This document shows, piece after piece, positions 14,199 through 21,225 of a stretch of 21,225 nucleotides of DNA (positions are counted from its first letter, which is position 1; each line of letters opens with the position of its first letter). The translations under genes were made by a program, and so were the position numbers. The notes under the pieces were generated by a model. That model saw nothing but the letters and a program-made list of their open reading frames with translations. It was not told where the DNA came from and did not search any database. Source of the stretch: SAR324 cluster bacterium (GTDB lineage: Bacteria > SAR324 > XYD2-FULL-50-16). The DNA lies in the NCBI GenBank assembly GCA_002401295.1, contig NVSR01000040.1, positions 1 through 21,225 of the forward strand, written 5' to 3'.

Positions 14199-15230
14199 AT
14201 GAAACGCTCAAATAGAAAAACTGTATTAATGAAGCTGCTCATGCTGGTGCTAGTGAGTGGGATGATCGCTTGCACGCAAACGAAAAAAGAACCAATGGAT
14301 AAAAAGATGAAGATGCATGCTCCTATTCCCCAGGCAGCTTTTGGTCCGACCCCATCGAAAAAAGGATACCATGTTGAAGAAATAGGGAGCGGACTCTACT
14401 GGGTAACGGAAGGGGTTTATCAGGTCATGTTTTTAACCACAGGTGAGGGGGTCATTGTCGTTGACGCTCCACCGAACATTGGAAAGAACATCCTCGCAGC
14501 GATTAAAGAAACCACTGATGAGCCAATTACCCATGTTATTTATAGCCATGCCCATGCAGACCATCTGGCTGCAGCCAGTATGTATCCCAAAGATGCCATC
14601 TACATTGCTCATGAGGCAACAGCGACCAGATTATCGCAAGATACTCCCTTTCCTTATGGTCAATTCGTAGGTGGAGGGCCTGTTCCTCCCCCCACAGTTA
14701 CCTTTGATGATACCTATACTCTTGTAGTGGGGAACCAGATTCTAGAGCTTGCATACAATGGCCCCGCTCATATTCCAGGAAATCTCTTTATCTATGCTCC
14801 CAAGCAAAAAGTGCTGATGGTAATCGATGTGATTTTCCCCGGGTGGACACCTTTCAAATGGTTAGCCGTTGCCGAAACGGTCCCAGCTTTCGTTGCAGCT
14901 CACGATTGGATCCTCTCTTATGAATTTGAAACTCTTATTTCAGGACATGTAGGACGTTTAGGCACCAGAAAGGATGTTGAGGTGCAAAAGGAATACATCC
15001 TGGATATTCAAACTAATGCTGCAAAAGCGATGCAAATAGTTGATTTCAATGCCATCGCTAAAAAAGTGGGATACTCGAACATATGGTTGCTATTTGATAC
15101 CTATCTAAATGCTGTCGATCGCAAATGCGCGGAAATGACAGAGAAAAAATGGATCGGTAAATTAGCTGCGGTGGATGTATTTACCCTGAGCCATTGTGAA
15201 AAAATGGTAGAAAGCTTAAGGATCGATTGA
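14199..15230 (+). CDS. Metallo-beta-lactamase-fold hydrolase, predicted lipoprotein
   Basis: A 343-residue protein counted from ATG 14199. Residues 1-24 form a lipoprotein signal peptide: the basic MKRSNRK, a hydrophobic core and GMIAC with the lipid-bearing Cys at 25 (Met at -3 is tolerated but unusual). All metal ligands of the fold are present: HAHADH (H117, H119, D121, H122), H191 in GPAHIPGN, D210 in VMVIDVIFPG and H250 in ISGHVGR. It should bind two metal ions and act in the periplasm or at a membrane face. The HAHADHLAAAS context and the C-terminal extension (about 260-343) do not resemble class B beta-lactamases closely. The substrate is unknown, and antibiotic hydrolysis should not be assumed. 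The gene appears to be a single transcription unit. Confidence 0.85.
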   Translation: MKRSNRKTVLMKLLMLVLVSGMIACTQTKKEPMDKKMKMHAPIPQAAFGPTPSKKGYHVEEIGSGLYWVTEGVYQVMFLTTGEGVIVVDAPPNIGKNILAAIKETTDEPITHVIYSHAHADHLAAASMYPKDAIYIAHEATATRLSQDTPFPYGQFVGGGPVPPPTVTFDDTYTLVVGNQILELAYNGPAHIPGNLFIYAPKQKVLMVIDVIFPGWTPFKWLAVAETVPAFVAAHDWILSYEFETLISGHVGRLGTRKDVEVQKEYILDIQTNAAKAMQIVDFNAIAKKVGYSNIWLLFDTYLNAVDRKCAEMTEKKWIGKLAAVDVFTLSHCEKMVESLRID

Positions 15231-15384
15231 ACGAGACCCTTATCTTTAGAAAAACAGGATCTCTGTTCGCTTGCACTCATCGGCAGATAATCATTTTAGT
15301 AAAATAAGGAATTTTTATGGTTTTTATATAAAATTACCTATTTTATACTTGAATTTTTTCTAGAAAGCTATATCCTTGTGTCTA

Positions 15385-15411
15385 GATATTCAGTTATTTT
15401 ACTGAAATATC
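15385..15411. terminator. Imperfect hairpin downstream of the hydrolase gene
   Basis: GATATTCAGT (15385-15394) pairs with ACTGAAATATC (15401-15411) with one bulged base and a 6-nt loop of mostly T. It lies 155 bp past the hydrolase stop. There is no U-tract, so it is at best a weak terminator. Confidence 0.25.
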
Positions 15412-15839
15412 TTGAGATTCCATCTCCCTATGAAGCCCCCCCTTCATAATTGGGATCAAAATAAGATGATCAAGTGCAAAGGATTGAAGTAGGTTCACTC
15501 CCTCCCCTCGAACCTGCTTCAGCCCTTGCCTTGCATCTTCTTTACCTACCTGTAACTTTGACTTCTTCTCCCCTTTTGTTGCTTCAGTGATAGATAACGC
15601 ACTGGAAGTGCTAATAACTCCCAAGAGCCATTTCTCCCGTTTTTTGATTTACTTGCATAACCAACTGTTTTCCGATATTCCATGCATGGAGGAATTGAGT
15701 CAAAGATGGCCTTTTTAAATAAGGGAGGGTAGAAAGCTATTGGTACTCACCAGAAAAAGTTACTTCAATATTCGCTTACTCAAGCAGCAGCTCTAGCTCT
15801 TCACGCTTTCACTGCAATTCTCCAGTTTACTAACAGATT

Positions 15840-15878
15840 AAAGATTTCCACCCTTCATAAGGCAGAATGGAAATCTTT
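15840..15878. promoter_or_regulatory. Perfect 11-bp inverted repeat upstream of the hybrid kinase
   Basis: AAAGATTTCCA (15840-15850) and TGGAAATCTTT (15868-15878) are exact reverse complements with 17 bp between, 95 bp before the kinase start. The half-site spacing of 28 bp is compatible with an operator, and in RNA it would form a stem with a 17-nt loop. Which regulator binds is unknown. Confidence 0.4.
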
Positions 15879-15972
15879 CGCCGGAAATATTTAGGACTCC
15901 TTCAACTCTCAAGCACTATCCACTTTGAGCAGTGAAAAAGGCAGTCCTTGGGGAATTCAATAGCAGTGAAAA

Positions 15973-18900
15973 ATGCGAATACAACTCAGCCAATTTTCCT
16001 TTTGGGTAAAAAAGAGTTTTTTGAGCCTGATCGGGGTGATCTTCATCATTTCCATTTTGTCCTTCTTAGGCATTTTCTATATCATTTATACGGCGCAAGA
16101 GCATGCTCAGATCATCAATATCAGTGGTCGACAACGCATGCTTTCTCAACGATTGATTCACTTGGCCACAGGATTGATTAATCACCGTGAGGAGACCGGG
16201 TTCCCTCTAATCTTACGACAAACGAAGGACTCTTTGGCATTGATGAAAGCAAATCACCAATACCTGATCTATGGCAATGAGTCTTTGAATCTTCCACCAC
16301 TTCGTTCGGAAGAGGTTAGAAAACTTTATTTTTCTGCCCCCCATCAAGTGGATCAACGAACTAAAGAATTTTTTATTTTTGTTGAGCAAGCCATCAATCA
16401 GCAATACCTGGGCAATCAGTGGAATTCACATTTATTGCATAACAATTACAAAGAATTATTCCTGGGCCTGGATTTAGTGGTCTCTGCTTATCAAGACGAA
16501 AGCCAAAACAATCAGCAACAAGCGATCATTCTAATCCTGATTATTTTCTCTCTCAGTACCTTCTTATTATTTTTATCCCTCCAATATATTCTTAGGCCGC
16601 TAATCCTGCAAATTGAACAGGAACAACGACGGCAAAACAGGCAGAATCAAGAAATCAGAAAATTATCCCAAGTAGTGGAACAGAGTGCCAATGCCGTCGT
16701 TATCACTGATTTAAATGGTAATATTGATTATGTAAACCAAGCCTTTGAAAAGGTAAGCGGCTATTTAAAGCAGGAGATTTTAGGAAAAAACCCTCGTGTT
16801 TTAAAAGGCAGTAAGTTTTCCAAAATAGATTACGATGACCTCTGGAAAACCATTACCTCAGGAGAAAGTTGGAATGGTGAACTTTGTAACGTCACCAAAA
16901 CGGGAGAACTCTTCTGGGAAAAAGCCACCATCACCCCTATCAAAGATAGTGACGGCAAAATCCAGGAATATGTAGCCATCAAAGAAGACATCTCGGCCAA
17001 CAAGAAAATTCAAACTAATCTGAAGAGGGTCAATGAAAAACTGACTTCTATTCTAGAGACCGCCGCGGAAGGATTTTGGGAGCTGAATAATGATCATGAA
17101 ATCCTGATGGTGAATCCCTACATGTTGAAGATTTTGGGCTATTCTCAAGAAAAAATTCTAGGCCGCTCAGTTTTCGATCTTGTTGATGATGAAGGAAAGG
17201 AGCTTTTCCAGCACCACCTAAAACTCCGGGATACAGGCAAAAAAAGCAGGTTTGCAATTGAATTCATTCAACCCGATGGCAATAAGGTTCCTTGTTTTTT
17301 GAGTGGCACTCCCATCATTGAAAAGGGAGTCAAAATAGGTTCCTTCGCTCTGATCAGTAATATTTCAGAAATCAAGCAAGCTGAAGCTGCCCTGAGAGAC
17401 CGGGAAGAAATGTTGGATCAGATTTTTGAAAACTCCCCCATTCCCCTACTACTGGTTGATCCTTCCAACATGTGCTTTCTACAGGTCAACCATGCAGCGG
17501 CAGCTTTCCATCACTTAAAAAAAGAAGAACTCCTGCAAACGGACCTGAGAGATTCCATTGTTGACCCCTTTGCCGCGGGCAGGCTAAAAAAATTGGCCCT
17601 GACCGGCCGAAAAGTTACAGATTTTGAGATGCGTGTGCTTGTTTTAGGCTCCGGGAAAATTCGTTGGTGTTCCCATTCCATTGATTTCATCCACTTTAAA
17701 GGCAAGCGACTCTACATCCTTAGCTTTAGAGATGTGACCTCCATACGAAAGAATAATGAGAGATTACTGGAATCCAAGGAGCAAGCCGATGCTGCCAACA
17801 TTGCTAAGGGAGAATTCCTGGCCAACATGAGTCATGAAATTAGAACCCCTATGAACGGAATCATGGGTATGACCCAACTTTGCCTGCAAACAGACCTGCA
17901 ACCCAAGCAAGTAGATTATCTGGATAAAATCTATCAATCTTGTAACGGATTACTAAAGATTATTAATGATATCCTTGATTTATCAAAAATAGAAGCCAAC
18001 AAACTGGAAATTGAATCCGTCAATTTTACTCTGAAAAACACTCTTGAATATATCCGTTCCCTTCTGGCTCCAAAAGCAGAAGAAAAAGGGTTGGAGCTTA
18101 ATTTCAAGGTTGATGCCTCCATACCGGAGGAGCTGATCGGAGACCAGCTTAAACTCTCACAGATACTGCTTAACCTAACAAACAACGCAATCAAATTTAC
18201 AGAAAAAGGGAAGGTTACACTGCAAGTGGGGATTCAGGAAGAATCTCACCAACATATCAAATTATTCTTCGAAGTTTGTGATACAGGAATTGGCTTAACC
18301 AAGGAACAGCAGGCCAACCTCTTCCAACCTTTTTCTCAAGCAGATAGCTCTATAACCCGGAAGTATGGTGGGACCGGATTGGGGCTTGTGATCAGCAAAC
18401 GTCTGATTGAGATGATGAATGGAACTATCGAGCTCCAGAGCACTCCTGGTGAGGGTAGTACTTTTCGTTTTACCGTCGATTTAAAATGCTCCAAGCAAAC
18501 CTCAGCAAAGGCTTTGACTCTTCCAAAGAGTGAGGAAAGCCCCCCAAATCTATCCCATAAGCAACTTGCGAAGATCCAGGGGGCAAGAATTTTGATAGTT
18601 GAAGATAATGAAATTAATCAACAGGTTGCCAAAGAATTATTAGAAAATATAGGGATAATTGTTCAGGTATCTGGTAATGGTGAAGAGGCCATCAGCGCCT
18701 TAGAAGAGCAAACCTATGATGGGATCTTGATGGATCTCCAAATGCCCATTCTGGATGGTATTCAAACGACTAAAATAATTCGTCAAGACCATCGGTTTCG
18801 GGATTTACCTATCATTGCGATGACAGCCAATGCGATGAAAAGTGATCGTAAAGAGTGTCTTCAAGTAGGGATGCAGGATTATCTATCCGAACCGATCTTT

Positions 18901-19623
18901 GCAGGCTTACTTTATAAAACTCTCTTGAAGTGGATTCAGCCCAAGGTATCAGGAAAACACTTATTACTGGAAAATAAAAAGCAAACAGCTATATTGAAAG
19001 CCATATCTTTGGAACTCCCCGGCATCAATACGGAGATGGCTTTAGAGCGATTGGAAGGCAATGAAGGCCTGTACCGTAAAATACTGACTCGTTTTCATCA
19101 AAAATATGTAGGATTACCCGATCAGTTGAGACAGGGCATGAAAAAAATTGACCTGCCGGATATAAAGTTAATAGCTCATAATATCAAAGGCTTATCTGGA
19201 AATATTGGTGCTATCCCCCTACAACAAGCTGCTTTGGAACTTGAATCCGTACTTGTCGGAAATCAGCGGGAAGAGGTAGAAGTAAAGCTGCTGAGGTTTA
19301 AAAAAGAACTGTCTTTGGTCCTTGGTAATATCAAAGAAGTTGCGTTATTTTCTCAAGAGCTTCCTCAGAAAGGGCAGGAGCAAACCATTCTTCCGGAACA
19401 ACTACTGACCTTGCTGGAACCTCTCCAGGAATTTTTAAAAACACAAAAACCAAAACAAAGCCAGGAGTGTATAACAAAGCTTTTGAACTATCACGTCTCA
19501 CCTTTACTGGATGGGCAGTTATTGAGATTAGAGGCTTTGATCAAGCAATACCAATTCAAAGATGCCATACAACTGGCAGATAATCTTAAAGAAGACCTTA
19601 CAAGAGCAGTAACCAATGTCTGA
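15973..19623 (+). CDS. Membrane hybrid histidine kinase: PilJ-type sensor, three PAS, HisKA, HATPase, REC, HPt
   Basis: A 1216-residue inner-membrane kinase. TM1 lies at about 14-37 and TM2 at about 184-207. The periplasmic part between them carries NISGRQRM (49-56), the signature of the PilJ-type sensor domain. PAS domains lie near 230-345, 355-475 and 480-600. HisKA has H621 in MSHEIRTPMNG; the ATPase has N737-N738, D770 (DTGIG) and GGTGLGL (799-805). The receiver has phospho-acceptor D921 (LMDLQMP) and T951, but the conserved Lys of YLSKPI is Glu973. H1069 in AHNIKGLSGNIGA is the HPt phospho-histidine, followed by a helical tail. An in-frame stop at 15967 makes ATG 15973 the earliest possible start; its ribosome site is weak. 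It overlaps the HD-GYP gene by 8 bp, so the two probably form one relay. The signal is unknown. Confidence 0.9.
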   Translation: MRIQLSQFSFWVKKSFLSLIGVIFIISILSFLGIFYIIYTAQEHAQIINISGRQRMLSQRLIHLATGLINHREETGFPLILRQTKDSLALMKANHQYLIYGNESLNLPPLRSEEVRKLYFSAPHQVDQRTKEFFIFVEQAINQQYLGNQWNSHLLHNNYKELFLGLDLVVSAYQDESQNNQQQAIILILIIFSLSTFLLFLSLQYILRPLILQIEQEQRRQNRQNQEIRKLSQVVEQSANAVVITDLNGNIDYVNQAFEKVSGYLKQEILGKNPRVLKGSKFSKIDYDDLWKTITSGESWNGELCNVTKTGELFWEKATITPIKDSDGKIQEYVAIKEDISANKKIQTNLKRVNEKLTSILETAAEGFWELNNDHEILMVNPYMLKILGYSQEKILGRSVFDLVDDEGKELFQHHLKLRDTGKKSRFAIEFIQPDGNKVPCFLSGTPIIEKGVKIGSFALISNISEIKQAEAALRDREEMLDQIFENSPIPLLLVDPSNMCFLQVNHAAAAFHHLKKEELLQTDLRDSIVDPFAAGRLKKLALTGRKVTDFEMRVLVLGSGKIRWCSHSIDFIHFKGKRLYILSFRDVTSIRKNNERLLESKEQADAANIAKGEFLANMSHEIRTPMNGIMGMTQLCLQTDLQPKQVDYLDKIYQSCNGLLKIINDILDLSKIEANKLEIESVNFTLKNTLEYIRSLLAPKAEEKGLELNFKVDASIPEELIGDQLKLSQILLNLTNNAIKFTEKGKVTLQVGIQEESHQHIKLFFEVCDTGIGLTKEQQANLFQPFSQADSSITRKYGGTGLGLVISKRLIEMMNGTIELQSTPGEGSTFRFTVDLKCSKQTSAKALTLPKSEESPPNLSHKQLAKIQGARILIVEDNEINQQVAKELLENIGIIVQVSGNGEEAISALEEQTYDGILMDLQMPILDGIQTTKIIRQDHRFRDLPIIAMTANAMKSDRKECLQVGMQDYLSEPIFAGLLYKTLLKWIQPKVSGKHLLLENKKQTAILKAISLELPGINTEMALERLEGNEGLYRKILTRFHQKYVGLPDQLRQGMKKIDLPDIKLIAHNIKGLSGNIGAIPLQQAALELESVLVGNQREEVEVKLLRFKKELSLVLGNIKEVALFSQELPQKGQEQTILPEQLLTLLEPLQEFLKTQKPKQSQECITKLLNYHVSPLLDGQLLRLEALIKQYQFKDAIQLADNLKEDLTRAVTNV

Positions 19624-20731
19624 TATCAATAATTCGACCATCCTGATTGTAGATGATACCCCCGCCAATCTGGATATTCTAGTCAGTGCTTTAGGTGATA
19701 AATATCAAATTATAGCCGCGACGGATGGGATGGCTGCGATTGAACTGGCTGAGGAAGTAATACCGGATCTCATTCTGCTTGATATCATGATGCCCGAAAT
19801 GGATGGGTTTGAGGTTTGTGGTCATCTAAAAAAGAACCCCCTCACTAGCGAAATTCCCATTATTTTCCTGACCGCTCTGGATCAGTTGGAAAATAAAACC
19901 AAAGCCTTTGAGATTGGTGCGGTGGATTATATCACCAAGCCCTTTCAAATTGCCGAGGTAAAAGCCAGAGTCAAGACTCAAATCACCCTGAGGCTGGCTC
20001 AACAGGCTCTGAAAAATCAAAATATTCTTTTGGAAGAGAAGGTTCAAGAGAGAACAAAGGACCTGTTAGAGTCACAGCGAGATTTGGAGTTAACCCAGAA
20101 GATTACGATCAATTGCATGGCCAATCTGGCTGAGTCTAAGGATCCGGAAACTGGGGAGCACATCAAACGCACAAGAAATTACATTAAAGCATTAGCCCTT
20201 TATTTGAAAGATCACCCTAAATATAAAGATCAACTCGACGATCAGATCATTGAGAACCTCTATCTAACAGCACCCCTGCATGATATCGGTAAAGTAGGAA
20301 TTCCCGACAGTATTCTTCTGAAACCGGGAAAACTCACAGTAGAAGAATTTGAAGAGATGAAAAAGCATACACTCTATGGCCGTAATGCCTTACGAGTAGC
20401 TCGGGAGACATTAGGCCGCAACTCCTTCTTAAGATTTGCAGAAGAAATCACCTATAGTCATCATGAAAAATGGGATGGCTCGGGCTACCCTGAAGGCCTC
20501 AAGGGTGAGCAAATTCCTCTATCCGGGCGTTTGATGGCACTAGCCGATGTTTACGACGCCTTGATCAGCAAACGAGTCTACAAGCCCGCTTTTCCCCATG
20601 AACAGGCTTATCAGATTATTGTGGAAGGTAAAGGACGTCACTTTGATCCCGATATCGTTGAAGCTTTCATTGAGCTGCATGAAGAATTTCGCCACATAGC
20701 TTCTCAATTCGCCGACTCTCAGGAAGAGTAG
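19616..20731 (+). CDS. Response regulator with HD-GYP c-di-GMP phosphodiesterase domain
   Basis: A 371-residue cytoplasmic protein of the RpfG type. The receiver (1-125) has D13-D14, phospho-acceptor D56 in LLDIMMPEMDG, T86 and K108, all intact. A coiled coil (about 127-160) links to the HD-GYP domain (165-360) with H182, the HD pair H222-D223 in LHDIGKVGIP, HHEKWDGSGYP (282-292) and the ADVYDAL segment. The metal ligands and the GYP triad are present, so an active enzyme that degrades c-di-GMP is expected, with effects on motility or biofilm. The ATG lies inside the end of the kinase gene (8-bp overlap), implying translational coupling and a shared phosphorelay, with the kinase's HPt as likely donor. 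Confidence 0.92.
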   Translation: MSDINNSTILIVDDTPANLDILVSALGDKYQIIAATDGMAAIELAEEVIPDLILLDIMMPEMDGFEVCGHLKKNPLTSEIPIIFLTALDQLENKTKAFEIGAVDYITKPFQIAEVKARVKTQITLRLAQQALKNQNILLEEKVQERTKDLLESQRDLELTQKITINCMANLAESKDPETGEHIKRTRNYIKALALYLKDHPKYKDQLDDQIIENLYLTAPLHDIGKVGIPDSILLKPGKLTVEEFEEMKKHTLYGRNALRVARETLGRNSFLRFAEEITYSHHEKWDGSGYPEGLKGEQIPLSGRLMALADVYDALISKRVYKPAFPHEQAYQIIVEGKGRHFDPDIVEAFIELHEEFRHIASQFADSQEE

Positions 20732-20759
20732 GCAAGTGTAACACCTGAGCAATCAGGCT

Positions 20760-21191
20760 CTACTTGGCGAAGAGGCGGATGAAAGCAACCATCCGCCAAA
20801 TTTTCTCTTCGCCCCAACCTTGAGCCGAATCCTCACCAAAGTCAGGCATCGCGGATTTTTCCTCTCCGCCCATTTCAATCTGATAAAAAAGCTCCCCGTC
20901 ACTTTTGCTGTTCATAAAAGCCTTATCTGTAAAATTACTAGGTTGTGGGTACCCCTCATCGGCTAGCTCCAAAGCAGAGCCACCTTGTCCATCACCATTT
21001 TTACCATGACAGAGGGCGCACTTTCCCAAAAACTGTGTGCGCCAATAAGAGACTTCATGTTTCTCTAAAGTCAGGGGGTTGGTCATTTCTTGATATTCTT
21101 GGGGTACCGCTTCATCCGCCATGAGGCTGCTAAAAGAAAGCGTCAATGAAAACAATAAAATAACAGCAATCCAAAGGTTAACTTTCAACAT
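20760..21191 (-). CDS. Secreted single-haem cytochrome c
   Basis: A 143-residue protein counted from ATG 21191. Residues 1-25 are a signal peptide (KVNLWIAVILLFSLTLSFSS, cut after LMA). The haem site is CALCH (C58, C61, H62), and M115 in SAMPDFG is the likely sixth ligand, as in class I cytochrome c. KNGDGQGG after the haem site and the C-terminal helix IWRMVAFIRLFAK complete the fold. It would carry electrons in the periplasm. GGAG at 21198-21201 lies 6 nt before ATG 21191; the upstream TTG at 21203 would overlap that site, so 21191 is preferred. It is convergent with the HD-GYP gene, 28 bp away. Its redox partner is not in the window. Confidence 0.85.
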   Translation of the reverse strand: MLKVNLWIAVILLFSLTLSFSSLMADEAVPQEYQEMTNPLTLEKHEVSYWRTQFLGKCALCHGKNGDGQGGSALELADEGYPQPSNFTDKAFMNSKSDGELFYQIEMGGEEKSAMPDFGEDSAQGWGEEKIWRMVAFIRLFAK

Positions 21192-21197
21192 ATTATT

Positions 21198-21201
21198 CTC
21201 C
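21198..21201 (-). promoter_or_regulatory. Ribosome binding site fixing the cytochrome start
   Basis: GGAG on the minus strand lies 6 nt upstream of ATG 21191, an ideal spacing. This favours 21191 over the in-frame TTG at 21203, which overlaps the site itself. Confidence 0.6.
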
Positions 21202-21225
21202 AATAATAAAAATCAGGAACTAGAT

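Larger units (their letters stand above)
15231..15972. other. 742-bp gap without a convincing gene
   Basis: The stretch contains an imperfect hairpin (15385-15411), a perfect 11-bp dyad (15840-15878) and short stop-rich frames. A minus-strand frame at 15394-15624 begins with TTG, lacks a ribosome site and matches no family I recognise. The base composition is mixed: AT-rich at the left, near coding composition in the middle, which could mean decayed genes. I see no RNA gene. Confidence 0.5.

Noticed and set aside
14199..15230. Calling the MBL-fold protein an antibiotic-resistance beta-lactamase
   Set aside because: The metal motif is shared by the whole superfamily; the lipoprotein signal and C-terminal extension do not point to a class B enzyme.
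15394..15624. 76-codon minus-strand frame in the long gap
   Set aside because: TTG start, no ribosome site, no recognisable motif, no partner gene. A decayed gene remains possible.
20744..20757. Hairpin between the HD-GYP and cytochrome genes as a terminator
   Set aside because: Only a 5-bp stem with a GCAA loop and no T-run on either strand.

Overview
This 21.2 kb window looks like chromosomal DNA of a Gram-negative bacterium, most likely a gammaproteobacterium of mid-40s % GC (estimated by eye). The reasons are the secreted single-haem cytochrome c, an outer-type lipoprotein, a Pot-type ABC importer, a PilJ-type hybrid kinase paired with an HD-GYP regulator, and palindromic intergenic repeats. 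I cannot name the species. No tRNA, rRNA, CRISPR array or intact mobile element is visible.

Layout. (1) 1-579: repeat-rich DNA with a large inverted repeat and a short decayed fragment resembling the end of a PD-(D/E)XK nuclease-type protein. (2) 580-10672, minus strand: eight genes in the order ABC ATPase, binding protein, two permeases, class III aminotransferase, aldehyde dehydrogenase, glutaryl-CoA dehydrogenase, class III CoA-transferase. Together they read as uptake of a small cationic or omega-amino compound and its conversion by transamination, oxidation, CoA transfer and oxidative decarboxylation. The best fit is 5-aminovalerate (from lysine or cadaverine) to glutarate semialdehyde, glutarate, glutaryl-CoA and crotonyl-CoA. 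(3) 10673-11186: an AT-rich divergent control region with a perfect 13-bp inverted repeat, a good sigma-70-like promoter and overlapping TTGCAT/ATGCAA dyads. (4) 11187-12896, plus strand: a PAS-PAS-AAA+-Fis regulator whose AAA+ domain has lost the Walker A lysine, the GAFTGA loop and the sensor II arginine. It probably controls the cluster without sigma-54. (5) 12984-13787, minus strand: a UbiA-like membrane protein. (6) 14199-15230, plus strand: a lipid-anchored metallo-beta-lactamase-fold hydrolase. (7) 15231-15972: a 742-bp gap with dyads but no convincing gene. (8) 15973-20731, plus strand: a 1216-residue hybrid histidine kinase overlapping by 8 bp an HD-GYP response regulator, a probable phosphorelay to c-di-GMP breakdown. 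(9) 20760-21191, minus strand: a secreted cytochrome c.

The most interesting points are the eroded AAA+ regulator beside a complete glutarate-type catabolic cluster with its candidate operators, the receiver domain of the hybrid kinase that has Glu where the conserved Lys belongs, and the nested inverted-repeat elements in the two non-coding stretches at the left end.
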